Source: Molanna angustata (lineage: Eukaryota > Arthropoda > Insecta > Trichoptera > Molannidae). Taken from it: DNA of 64,000 nucleotides. Within the stretch, counting starts at the first letter, position 1, and every line of letters starts with the position of its first letter. The notes beneath the pieces were generated by a model. The model saw only the letters and a list, made by a program, of their open reading frames with translations, was not told the DNA's origin and searched no databases. Shown piece by piece: positions 49,225 through 60,769 of this stretch. The position numbers and the translations under genes are program-made. The stretch lies in assembly GCA_963576475.1 (NCBI GenBank), contig OY754981.1, positions 33,022,132-33,086,131 on the forward strand. Direction: 5' to 3'.

Positions 49225-49386
49225 TATGTCCTTGTTAAACAAGTAGGTACATATTCATTTTCCTACGTTCCCTAAAATAAGCATAAATGCTTGTGTTATA
49301 GGTGAACGAAATCGGTCGAGGCAGGATTCGAACTCATGACCACTGGATTACTAGCCCAGCGCGCTAACCGCTCTACCATCGACCCA
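49225..49386 (-). mobile_element. SINE B copy
   Basis: Minus strand: ATGGGTCGATGGTAGAGCGG, GCTGGGCTAGTAATCCAGTG, GAGTTCGAATCCTGCCTCGA, CCGATTTCGTTCACCTATAA, then AAGCATTTATGCTTATTTTA and GTTTAACAAGGACATATTCA. Acceptor halves GGTCGA and TCGACC still pair. Confidence 0.88.
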
Positions 49387-49389
49387 TAT

Positions 49390-50225
49390 CTATAAAACTA
49401 TAAGGGATACAGCAATATATAATATTCTTTTGAATTAAAGAAGAACAAAATATCTGGAAGATTATGTTGTGACGTTGCATTAATGCATCAGGTAAAGTAA
49501 ATAAAATAAAAACCTTTGATTTCGCAATGGCGCTAAATGGAAGATAAATGTTTTTAGGTTTATTTACTAAACCTGAAGCATTAACATAAACATCACGACA
49601 TATTTTTCCAGATATTTTTACAGTACGTAATCCCAGTAGGTGCCTTGAATTCCTGGTTCTCCTAAAATATTCCAACTACGTCTCCATTAAGATGGTAAAA
49701 ATTTTTCATGATAATGAACATTTCAAAGTAACACCTCGTTAGTGTATTTTCGCATATTTATGTATATTTTCATCCTATCAATACGTTCCAGGCTCAAAAT
49801 TTTAAAGCAGAATTCATTTTTGTTTATTCTTTTCATATATTTGTGATAGTCTTTCGTCAAACCAAACCAAACCGCCAAGGTTACAATACGGTAAAGTTTG
49901 GCATAAAATTGCCTTGTCCTTCAGCTGTGATGTGCGTTTCAACCCTCACTCGTTACATTGTCGTAAAATATTCAATGCCAAAACAATAAACAATGCCGAA
50001 AATCTGCAAATCAAAGCGATTAAATATAGTTTATGGCTTGTTTGTGTCAATATACAAGTTTTTATTATTTGGACAAGTTTAATGTCTTATTTTATGAACT
50101 TTTCCAACATAAACAAACGTATCAACTTGACAAGATATGACCTTGGCCTCGAATTATATCACTTGAGTTGTTAATTTTTTATGGTCGTGATTAAAAATTG
50201 CAAAGTTCGCGGTAATGAAAAATTT
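49390..50225. other. AT-rich DNA without recognised genes
   Basis: The 86-residue frame at 49914-50174 and the 100-residue minus frame at 49373-49675 carry no motif I recognise; the latter begins in SINE B. Confidence 0.45.
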
Positions 50226-50236
50226 TTCATGTTTAT

Positions 50237-50485
50237 CGATTCTTCTGCCTTGTAAACTCGTCCTCATGTCAGTTATGCCATCACCCTGACCAAACTTCAG
50301 AGAACATTCTCTGGGAATGCTCTCACCCAAATGTGTTCTACAATAGAACGGAGCTCCTCGCTGCAGTCCGTGGGCCTCTTTAAGGTCCCATTGGGCATGC
50401 GGATTTATTGGTCTCTTACTTTACAGCATTCAAATTGTTTTTCCATGGCTATAGTGCCCTTCTATCTGCTGAATAAAAAAAATTA
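50237..50485 (+). pseudogene. Non-LTR RT C-terminal zinc-knuckle fragment
   Basis: Reads CQLCHHPDQTSENILWECSH, PNVFYNRTELLAAVRGPL, stop, GPIGHADLLVSYFTAFKLFF. The C-x2-C ... C knuckle followed by an R-x-E-L helix is typical of LINE ORF2 C-termini (R1/LOA/I-like). One in-frame stop at 50381-50383. The segment at 50595-50780 probably belongs to the same element's 3' end. Confidence 0.65.
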
Positions 50486-50594
50486 AATTCCAGAGTGTTC
50501 TTGGTCAACTCTCTGGTGCCCAGTTTAACAGACACAGGCTTGAAGTACTCTCGCGACAATCCATGTCTATGAATATTATCTTCACCGACGTTGA

Positions 50595-50790
50595 TTGTTA
50601 TTTTTTGCACAATTGTGCCGAGAACACGAGTCTAGAGGAGCTTCTAGAGCTACTCTTCATGCCATGCATTCTTTGTCATTCTTACTAGCGTTCTGCGAAG
50701 GGGCCGTTTTCAGTCCCAATATGCGGAGCGGGTGGAGGTGGGCGAAGCTTATCGATTCTTCTTCTTCTTCTCGTGTCATGTCAGATACCC
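50595..50790 (+). repeat. LINE 3' fragment paired with 12488-12605
   Basis: Shares TTCTGCGAAGGGGCCG and flanking blocks with 12488-12605. A 70-residue frame here (FLLAFCEGAVFSPNMRSGWR) is probably transposon-derived. Confidence 0.5.
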
Positions 50791-50799
50791 CCGACGTTA

Positions 50800-53700
50800 C
50801 AAATTAATTATATGAATACCATATTCACGGCAAACCATAAATTGTATACTTTCATACTACGAATGATAATAATAATAATTTATTTATTTTTTCCATAGTA
50901 AAATATATATAGGAATAGTTGTTGAACATGTAATTTATCATTTATAGTGTATAAAATAAAATAGTTGTTGAGAAGTTCCATGTTTTTTGTTCCTCCAATA
51001 AATCTCTGTCTATCTAACTAGGATTAATTCCTGTTTTAAGTAAGGACAATTTTATCACAATTTTAATAACAAGTCCACTTCAAGCAACATGATTGTAATA
51101 TTGAAATAAAAAAAAGAATTGTACTCATAGTAAGCAAAGAAAAAAGTATCCAAATTAGAAAGCAAACAACAAACAAATAAATAAATTAACACGTCAAGCA
51201 ATGAAAAAAAATATGAACATAAAGCTACTAATAAACAAATCATATGTAGGTCAACAAACAAATCAGTATGCAATAATATAATACAAATAAAAAGTAAACA
51301 CATTATAGCAATAAAAAAATAAAGCAAATGCTTTCAGCTCCAAAATCGCAGAAATCATCAAATCATCCCTCACACATGCATGTTAAAAATTCCACTACGT
51401 CATACAAAATGTTCCTTTCTAGTACCCGCTTCTTGGATTAATACTGTCGATTCATTAAGAGAAATAAATTCTCGTGAACAAATGGATAGTTGCATAATTG
51501 CGTAAATAAAATCATCAGATAATTAGTATGAAATTCAATTGTTGAGTCAAAATGCATTGAATGGATACGAAATATCTTTTACATTTTTTTTCCTTTAAGT
51601 AAATTGATTAGATAAAAAATTATATAGTTGGGTACTATAAAAATATACAATTTTTGCAAAATCTTAACGCCAATTTATTGGAGTATTTCCAAAAAATGTT
51701 TCAATAATTGTATTATTATTTGTTGTCGAATTTTCCCCTTATTCGAGTGGAATGGCAACATTCGCCAACCCAATAGAATGGATTGACAGAGGGGATGGTT
51801 GGAGGAGGGGGGATGTGTCAAACGATCATAATAATATATTTTCTCTCACATCTATTTAAAGATGTTTTATTTTTCTTGATATATTTGACTTTTTAAGATA
51901 GGTATATTCTCGCCTTTGTTTTGCCAAAGTAGGTAAGTATTCTTCTTGGATATATGCCATTTCACGTTTTGACAGAATATATGTGTCAATTTTTTTCTTA
52001 TTTTTTTGTACTATTTTCTTTTGCAGTTATTGATTTGTGTTTTTTTCAAACCTCGAAATTGTTGGAATTGTAATAAAATTGAGATACATCATGAACGATT
52101 TTAAAGTGAATACCCCAGGGTGCAGTGTTCGGTCCTATGTATTCTGTATTATACAAAAAAAGAATGATCATATTCAAAATAAACAAAAAAATCTTTATTT
52201 AATGAATGGTAAAATTCTAAGTCACAAATTTGCCTCTCAATTTTTAATTTACAGCAAAAATGATTATTACGTAATCACACAAAATTTTCAACAATTTGTT
52301 TTATATTATTGATGATTTACTGGATTTATGGTAGGTACGATAAATATTATTTTTTTATCAAATAAATAATAATGGTATTGTTAATAAGGATAGGCAGGTA
52401 TTTCATAAAGAATGTTTTTCCCTAAAATTTAGAATTTTAAATTCAATATTGTTTTGGCTAAACTAACTTTTGGCTAAATAACCTTTGTGTTATGTAATTC
52501 CTATTGAAAAATTTGCAAAATATATTTAATCTTTGTTAAACGGAACCTGCCGCTAAAATTACAAAAGCAATGTGTCACCGAAACCCTGATAGGCGTATGC
52601 CCTATTTTTTTATGGAAAAAAATGTATTTTTAATATTTCCTAAACTAAAAGATTTCAATTTTTCTCCGTATAGTCAGTTCTGTTCGTTGATTACACAGAT
52701 CGTCATGGGAAAACTATATGTAATATCAGACTACCCTGGCAGGAAACCAGTGGCTACTTCACCAAGCAAATAAAAGAGCTTACTCAACGAACTATTAAAA
52801 TACCAAGCAAACTAGTATCCGAATGTAGTCAATTTCGTTAACGCCGTGTATGTATTTCAAAGAATTATGTGTGTACCGGAAGAGACAAATGTTACTGCAG
52901 TAAAAACACAGAGTAGCCATAGCACTAGTACTGCCTCAGAACAGACTATGTCTAGAGAAGCAGTAAAATTTCCAAATGATTGAAAAAAAAAATGTAATTG
53001 GGTGTAAATTGAATAGACATTGTTATTTTGTAATTATTCATTCATTCATTCATTTCCATGATTAATCGGACATTTTCAAATGGGATCATAGAAACCAATG
53101 TTTAACTGTATGCTTAGTTATCATTTTATTTTTATTTATAAACAATTATTGTAGCACAATTTGATTTCTGCTAATCCAACTACAGATGTCGGCAAACTTA
53201 TTGAGACTTCAAATCGTGGAGTGGAGCGATTTGTGCATATACATACCAACTAATCAAACTAACACAAACCATAGTTATTTTGGTCATTTACTTTCTGTTT
53301 TCAAAACTGGCGGCGGCGTGGAATTACACTAGTTTAAAAACATAACACCCCTGCGCCAAGTGGATCTATCTTCCATTCTAAGTTGAAACCAGTGTTAACC
53401 AATAAGCAAACCTAACTTTTTATAATGGGCGTTGTGGAGTCGTTGCACGTGTTCATGACAATCTCGCCGACTAATGGGAAGTGCTTGTCCCACAAACAGT
53501 TGGTGAGTTCACGATCAAAGCATGTTTATGGTACCTTAAGAAGGTTTAGGACTCTTATGGGTTGATGTGAAACTGCTGGAGAGGAGAGGATTTAAGCAAC
53601 CAACGAGTCTTGGGCTGAACACGAGTACCAAATACAATAGCATAATTAAATGGAGCCGGAGAGCCTATACATATCTTTCAATACATACATATGTATATAG

Positions 53701-54235
53701 ATGTAAAGATAAAGGGTTTGTACTGCTTACTGATATTACATACATGCTATGTATCATATTTTTATTTTTTGTACTTTTATCGATATACCTAATTATGACA
53801 TTTATTTTTAATCAAGTAAAATATATATAGATTTAATACTGTGTATTTAACCATTAAAATAAATATGTCCACGTATACGCTAAAGAATCATTAATTGAAT
53901 CATAAGAGAAATGGTGTAAGATCTCTGGTCCTATGTTGATTAAAATCTATATTTTATTCTCATCGTCATTTTTCACCAAGGTAAATTATTTTTGATTCAA
54001 GCAAGTCCACGGGGAATACCCAAAAAATCTAACCTAAAGTCATTGTTTCAATAAATAATGTGGGTTAAAAGGTTCTACACATTTATATCGTCTTTGAAGT
54101 ATGTAGTGTATTTCTTTCATAAACTTGTATATAGATAAGGATGTCTTTCGTTGAGAGATAGGGAAACGCTATTATTGATGTTTAAGCTCTGAAAGTTTCA
54201 TCACGACTATTGAAAGATATGTATAACTACACAAG
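50800..54235. other. AT-rich DNA without recognised genes
   Basis: About 3.4 kb in which I see no gene, RNA or named repeat. Frames at 52037-52312, 52570-52773 and 53567-53830 are unassigned; all share the base composition of the surroundings. Confidence 0.5.
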
Positions 54236-54237
54236 AT

Positions 54238-54410
54238 AACTGTAGAGGTCGCCCCAGAAACAACTACATATATAGACCAGATAATCGGTGACGTGCGCTG
54301 TAGCAGTTACATACAAAGAGATGAAGAGACTGGCGGACGATAGAGGTAAGTGGAAATAACGAGTGTTTGGTGCAGACCAATCCTAGGATTGTGACACAGA
54401 AGAAGAATAC
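54238..54410 (+). pseudogene. RTE-like LINE C-terminal fragment
   Basis: Pieces in consecutive frames: RGRPRNN, YIDQIIGDVRCSSYIQ, MKRLADDRGKW. This is the closing signature of endonuclease-RT LINEs (RGRP ... YIDQI ... MKRLA-DR--W). At least two frameshifts. Confidence 0.65.
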
Positions 54411-54427
54411 TTAAGATAAATATTATT

Positions 54428-54710
54428 ATATACCTCTAAGCTTCTTCTTCTTGGCTATATCCCAATTCTCAGTCTGTGGTGACTGTAGGGGTCATCATCT
54501 ATCCTCGTCCTTAAATTATAGGTAGTTCTTTCTGTCCTATACTATGTCACCTAGGCCACGTTACAGTAGGTTTCGCGGTTGGTTTCGTCTTTACACAATC
54601 CAATTCTTCGGACTTCCTCAGGATGTAAGTCAAGGATGTCTTGATTTACAGGTTGATCTAACGGTCTGCGTTCAACGTGCCCACCATCTCAATTGACTTT
54701 TCTCTATCTT
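54428..54710 (-). repeat. Possible LINE 3' fragment with (CTT)n edge
   Basis: Begins with CTTCTTCTTCTTGGC, like the edge of the RT fragment at 38970, and continues with moderately GC-rich sequence unlike the flanks. No clear coding signature. Confidence 0.3.
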
Positions 54711-55099
54711 ATAATAAACCTATAGTAGTAACACCTAAGCTTCCACAAATGAATTAAATACCTCCAAGCAATACAAAATAACTTTAATAAAGTTAAAATG
54801 TTTGAATTTTTTTATTTAAATAATTAAAATTCTCAAAGGAAATTTATCTACTTTCATTACAACTTGTGAAAATTTTCTTCGGCTGTCAAAAACAACAGAA
54901 TTTGTATTTGTATGTTAAAAATACTAAAGTCGCACGATTTTAATTAACTGGGGAATTTAAATTTAAAACAAAACTTCCTGTATACAGTATTTAGGTACTC
55001 AAATAAGTCTGTAGTTAACTGACTAGGAAAGGTCTTGTAAAAATATTTCAAGGTAAGTTAATTTTATTTTTACATTTTCATGTACAACAAGTGTAGATA

Positions 55100-55142
55100 C
55101 ATAGGCGGTTTTATTGCCACATGGCAATTTCTTCCTATGAAA
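55100..55142 (-). repeat. SINE A tail fragment
   Basis: Reverse complement: GGAAGAAATTGCCATGTGGC, then AATAAAACCGCC. Confidence 0.6.
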
Positions 55143-55524
55143 CCGAGCAACGTAAAGTCTCTAAAGTTAAATTGGTACAATAGTACGTGATGGAATAAAT
55201 ACAAATAGAAAAAATGAATAATAACACCTCCCAGAGCAATGAGGTAAATACGGAGGGTACGTAAGGATATAAAAGAAATATTCAGGAACTATTTGACAAA
55301 TTACCATGAAATATTTATATGGATTGACATGGCGTTACTTCATTACTTTGGCCATTCTACATCCTAGCTGATTGTACTAGAAATATTATTATAGTTCGTA
55401 TGATTATATTTTTTTATTCCCAAATAGTATAACATAAACCCTATTACGACATAAGCCGTAATTAGATTCACAATATTGATACAAAATACAATAAAAACAA
55501 TATTTATTTTAGGTTAAATACTTG

Positions 55525-55660
55525 GATGTGTGGCGGACATCCATATGATATCCGCCCATCTCTAATGACATGCCATTGCTACCAACGCAAGCGGAGGCTA
55601 TATCTCCAGTTGTCGTGGCTTGACGTATCGCGAATTCTCCTCGACAGTCTTATTCTGTAC
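55525..55660 (+). pseudogene. Possible LINE C-terminal fragment
   Basis: CYQRKRRLYLQLSWLDVSRI, LLDSLILY resembles the R-L-rich end of LINE ORF2 proteins and is more GC-rich than the surroundings. Weak. Confidence 0.3.
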
Positions 55661-56029
55661 AAATTAAATATCCTAATTATTAAACAACTACAATGTAAAA
55701 TATTAATTGAAATAAATAACTGTCAGAGTGAGTACTATCTTTCATTATACCTATAAATTATCAGTTGCCTCAATATTTACTGTCTGTAGTATATTTAATA
55801 TAGAGAGATGAGTTTTGACAATACTTTTGAACACGCAAATAATCTTTTTATAAAAATTCCTTTAAATTAATTACCCATCTCCCTATAGATGTATTGCCAC
55901 TCTAGGGAAAAGCCTGTTCCGAGGCAATACTTATTCAAACATTGTGTTTTTTCATCTAAAATTCATCTATAAAATAAATATGAATCATTTCATGTCGCTT
56001 TTTTTCTTTTTCTCCTTGCTCTGAAGATG

Positions 56030-56255
56030 AGGATTACCTACTGAAGATGACGGGTACACTCAATCACTCGCTGTAGGTCCACCTCCATGTAGGATGGTCA
56101 TTGGTCATGGGCAGATCGAATGGTTTCGGTTATTAAAGATTCTGAACCGGACTTAACAAGGTCACTTCCGGGACGGTGTGCAACCTCTGGATCTTCTACC
56201 CTCCACTCTTTCCGTTACAACGAGCTTCTTGAGGTTATAGGGAGACCATCTGAGA
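56030..56255 (-). pseudogene. RTE-like LINE C-terminal fragment
   Basis: Minus strand: LKKLVVTERVEGRRSRGCTP, then DLVKSGSESLITETIRSAHD after a frameshift, then a stop. It matches the VEGRRSRGR-P ... DR--W tail of endonuclease-RT LINEs. Confidence 0.7.
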
Positions 56256-56546
56256 ATACCTATACATGAAATTCTGAAAAGTGCACTGATGGCAAATTGT
56301 CGACATCTTTTATATGAAGTTCTTTTAATGCAGAAACCAAGAATGGAACTTTGAATGGATCAATTATCTTTCTCTTTACACTCTCAACAAATACATGTTC
56401 TTGGATAAAAAAATAATAGAAACCTGCAGGTTTACTCATGCATTTAATTAAAAACATATAAAGATATATAAAAAGCTTCAATATTTAGAAATCTTCGAGG
56501 TTAAAATGACTTGAATAATAACATTAATTTATACAATAATATTATT

Positions 56547-58040
56547 AATGACAATTTCATACCAAACTTTGATCTTAAGAGGCTATAGTAGGCTATATAG
56601 TATATTTTAAAAACCTTTCCCCAGTACCCCGAAAAGATACATCTTTGAAATAAAGAACAGTTTGTTTTTACATCTCTATTCTATTGCATGAGTTTTTAAA
56701 AATTTAGATTTGTTAATTACTTTTGTTGTAAAATAAGTTTAGGTAAAACCCTTTTTTTATTTATATAGTGTTTGTTACTGAAAATCTACAAGGCCTATGA
56801 AAATTTTTACTTATATCGAAAGAGAATATGAAAATCTACCGGCTGACTTAAAATTATTACAATTACTTTTCTTGCTTTTTAAAAGAAACATTTTTCACGA
56901 TAAAATGTTGTATTTCACAGATTAGGTGATATATGATATATTTTCGTGTTTCTCACATTATGACCAGGGTTCACAAGGGTATTTAATTTTTTTTATGATT
57001 CAATATGGGGTAATGTTTAGATAACATTATGATCGAGAACTGATTTATACATTTTTAAGATAAATGCAAGATAAGCACATATTAAGAACTTTTCATGTGT
57101 AATCCCCCGGATTCGACTGTTGGAAAAACATATAAGACGAAGCATTATTATAAATTAGCTAATACTCATAATAAATGTAAAATTTAGACGTTATTATGAA
57201 TAACAAGAATAGTAATCAAATTATTACAATAAAAAAAATTCAGCCAGTAGATTTTCATATCCTCTTTCGATTGAAATAAAAATATACTTCATTGGCCTTG
57301 TAGTTTTTTTAGTTACGTACAGTAAAAAAATAAAATGGGTTTTACTTAATCGAATATTATTTTAATGCATAATACGCAATCATTGAATTTTTCCCCTTTC
57401 GGGGAAAAAATTCTTTTTTAACAAACTTTTTTTAACATCTCAATAGAGACGAAGTCGGGATATTGTAGAAGAACCAGGAACTCGAGGCACCTACAGAGCT
57501 TACGACCTGTCATCGGCTGGTTCACTATGCGCTTTCCCTTATCAATGTAACTTTTGAAAGTTCTATTTATTTAAATAGTGTGCAACAATTCACCAGAAAA
57601 TAAGGAACTATAATATTGTCACCTATGAAGCAACGGAAGAGCCTTTTTTATAACGCCATCTAGAACAGTCCTTATAAATGAGATGACGGTGTCTCGCACA
57701 GATGTCACCCCTGAACTGCGCCAGAAATATTATATCATTTTTGGCCTGTTTACCTACTTGACCAATGTGTATGTATATCAAATATTTTTTTAAATTGCAT
57801 ATCCGCAAACATTGGATTTTTTCCCTTTCACTAAAAAACTTTTACTCAAACTAATTTTGCAAAGAAAGTATTAAACTAATTCAAATTGCTAAAGACTCGT
57901 GCCATAGAATTAAAATGTAAATATAAACTGTTCTTTATTTCAAAGACGTATCTTTTGAGGGTACTGGGGAAAAGATTTTCAAAATATACTATATAGCCTA
58001 CTAAAGCCCTTTAAGATCAATCTTTGTATGAAATTGCCAT
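56547..58040. mobile_element. 1.5 kb foldback element with nested insertion
   Basis: Left half about 56547-56870 is an imperfect inverted copy of the right half, 57240-57370 plus 57811-58040. Matching blocks include TAGTAGGCTATATAGTATAT, GTACTGGGGAAAAG and AACTGTTCTTTATTTCAAAG near the ends, and GTAGATTTTCATATCCTCTT and CCTTGTAG inside. Segment 57371-57810 has no partner on the left and is flanked by similar sequences (GCAATCATTGAATTTTTCCC and GCAAACATTGGATTTTTTCC), so it looks like a later insertion. No transposase frame. Confidence 0.65.
57430..57530 (+). repeat. Three-copy interspersed repeat, copy 3
   Basis: AACATCTCAATAGAGACGAA, GCACCTACAGAGCTTACGAC, CTGTCATCGGCTGGTTCAC. Lies within the segment inserted in the foldback element. 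Confidence 0.55.
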
Positions 58041-58824
58041 GTATATTAATTGAATCTAAAATAATACTAAAGTCGAAATATAATATAAATCAATTGCGGC
58101 ATTGTAAAAAAGAAAAGGAGGAAAAACAAGACAGGTTCTTTCTGATTGCTTCTAGTAAAAAAAATCTTCATTTCTAATTAAAAAAAATACCTCATTTAAG
58201 TTGACGTAATGACATTTTCTGATTTCCTCTTCCTGTCAATAGTTTTGCAATATCAATTAAATTCTATTGAGGAAGATGAACATTTCCATCTACCAACCAG
58301 CAGTTAAATTTTGTAGTTTCTTTTAGGAACTCTTCATTTACGTAAAATTAAAAACTGCAACCTCCTCTAACGCATGACGTCAGCTGTATAACAAACGAAA
58401 TTAAGCAAGTAATTAGAAAAAATTAAGAAAAGAAAAGAAAAATTCAAAGAGTGGGTTTGTTAACTATTGTAAAAAGCAAACTCATATACTTATTTAACTA
58501 AAACTTATAAGTTGTAACGAAAACTATACAATCCACATCATAAGTTGGGGAGTTTGATGTTTTTGCTCAAAGTTTGATAATCCAAGAAAAATTTTATAAA
58601 ACCCCAATTTTGATACATACATTACTTTAACAAAAAAAAATAAAACGTAATTGATTAGAACGTGAGTGCAATTTGTAAGTTAAAAAAAAGAAATTAAATA
58701 TTGTATAAAGATAATCAGCTCTTAGAATGACGTATCATATAAAATGTACTCTTCTGTCTAATATTATTATTACAATTTGCAATGTATTAATAATTATTTC
58801 TACAATTTTTTTTTAAATATATTA

Positions 58825-60765
58825 GTTACAAGAAGAGGCCAGTTATTGGCAATTAACTCACCACATGCCTTACTAGGGGTAAGAAAGTAACATAATAAAC
58901 TTACCACAAGCCTAACTAGGTGTGAGAAAGTAACATAATAAACTCGCCACAAGCCTAACTAGGGGTGAGAAAGTAACATAATAAACTCACCACATGCCTT
59001 ACTAGGGGTAAGAAAGTAACATAATAAACTTACCACAAGCCTTACTAGGTGTGAGAAAGTAACATAATAAACTCGCCACAAGCCTAACTAGGTGTGAGAA
59101 ATTAACATAATAAACTCGCCACAAGCCTAACTAGGTGTGAGAAAGTAACGTAATAAACTTACCACAAGCCTAACTAGGTGTGAGAAAGTAACATAATAAA
59201 CTCGCCACAAGCCTAACTAGGTGTGAGAAAGTAACATAATAAACTCGCCATAAGCCTAACTAGGGGTGAGAAAGTAACATAATAAACTCACCACATGCCT
59301 TACTAGGGGTAAGAAAGTAACATAATAAACTTACCACAAGCCTTACTAGGTGTGAGAAAGTAACATAATAAACTCGCCACAAGCCTAACTAGGTGTGAGA
59401 AAGTAACATAATAAACTCGCCACAAGCCTAACTAGGTGTGAGAAAGTAACGTAATAAACTTACCACAAGCCTAACTAGGTGTGAGAAAGTAACATAATAA
59501 ACTCGCCATAAGCCTAACTAGGGGTGAGAAAGTAACATAATAAACTCACCACATGCCTTACTAGGGGTAAGAAAGTAACATAATAAACTTACCACAAGCC
59601 TTACTAGGTGTGAGAAAGTAACATAATAAACTCGCCACAAGCCTAACTAGGTGTGAGAAAGTAACATAATTAACTCGCCACAAGCCTAACTAGGTGTAAG
59701 AAAGTAACATAATAAACTCGCCACAAGCCTAACTAGGGGTAAGAAAGTAACATAATAAACTTACCACAAGCCTAACTAGGTGTGAGAAAGTAACATAATA
59801 AACTCGCCACAAGCCTAACTAGGTGTGAGAAAGTAACATAATAAACTCGCCATAAGCCTAACTAGGGGTGAGAAAGTAACACAATAAACTCACCACATGC
59901 CTTACTAGGGGTAAGAAAGTAACATAATAAACTTACCACAAGCCTTACTAGGTGTGAGAAAGTAACATAATAAACTCGCCACAAGCCTAACTAGGTGTGA
60001 GAAAGTAACATAATAAACTCGCCACAAGCCTAACTAGGTGTGAGAAAGTAACATAATAAACTCGCCATAAGCCTAACTAGGGGTGAGAAAGTAACATAAT
60101 AAACTCACCACATGCCTTACTAGGGGTAAGAAAGTAACATAATAAACTTACCACAAGCCTTACTAGGTGTGAGAAAGTAACATAATAAACTCGCCACAAG
60201 CCTAACTAGGTGTGAGAAAGTAACATAATAAACTCGCCACAAGCCTAACTAGGTGTGAGAAAGTAACGTAATAAACTTACCACAAGCCTAACTAGGTGTG
60301 AGAAAGTAACATAATAAACTCGCCATAAGCCTAACTAGGGGTGAGAAAGTAACATAATAAACTCACCACATGCCTTACTAGGGGTAAGAAAGTAACATAA
60401 TAAACTTACCACAAGCCTTACTAGGTGTGAGAAAGTAACATAATAAACTCGCCACAAGCCTAACTAGGTGTGAGAAAGTAACATAATAAACTCGCCACAA
60501 GCCTAACTAGGTGTGAGAAAGTAACGTAATAAACTTACCACAAGCCTAACTAGGTGTGAGAAAGTAACATAATAAACTCGCCATAATCCTAACTAGGGGT
60601 GAGAAAGTAACATAATAAACTCACCACATGCCTTACTAGGGGTAAGAAAGTAACGTAATAAACTTACCACAAGCCTAACTAGGTGTGAGAAAGGAACATA
60701 AGAAACTTACCACAAGCCTAACTTGGTGTGAGAAAGGAACATAATTAACTTTCAACAAGCCTAGG
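58825..60765. repeat. 43 bp satellite array, about 44 monomers, higher-order structure
   Basis: Monomer CCACAAGCCTAACTAGGTGT, GAGAAAGTAACATAATAAAC, TCG. Spacing is exactly 43 bases with no indel from 58861 through at least monomer 42 (60624). Five main variants recur in the order D-E-A-A-B-C: D has CACATGCCTTACTAGGGGTA, E has CACAAGCCTTACTAGGTG, C has CATAAGCCTAACTAGGGG. D starts at 58861, 58990, 59291, 59549, 59893, 60108, 60366 and 60624. The last two or three monomers are more diverged. The left edge (58825-58864) reads like a SINE A tail. Confidence 0.97.
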
Positions 60766-60769
60766 TACA

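Noticed and set aside
58853..60765. CRISPR-like array
   Set aside because: Monomers abut with no unique spacers; it is a satellite in a eukaryotic genome.
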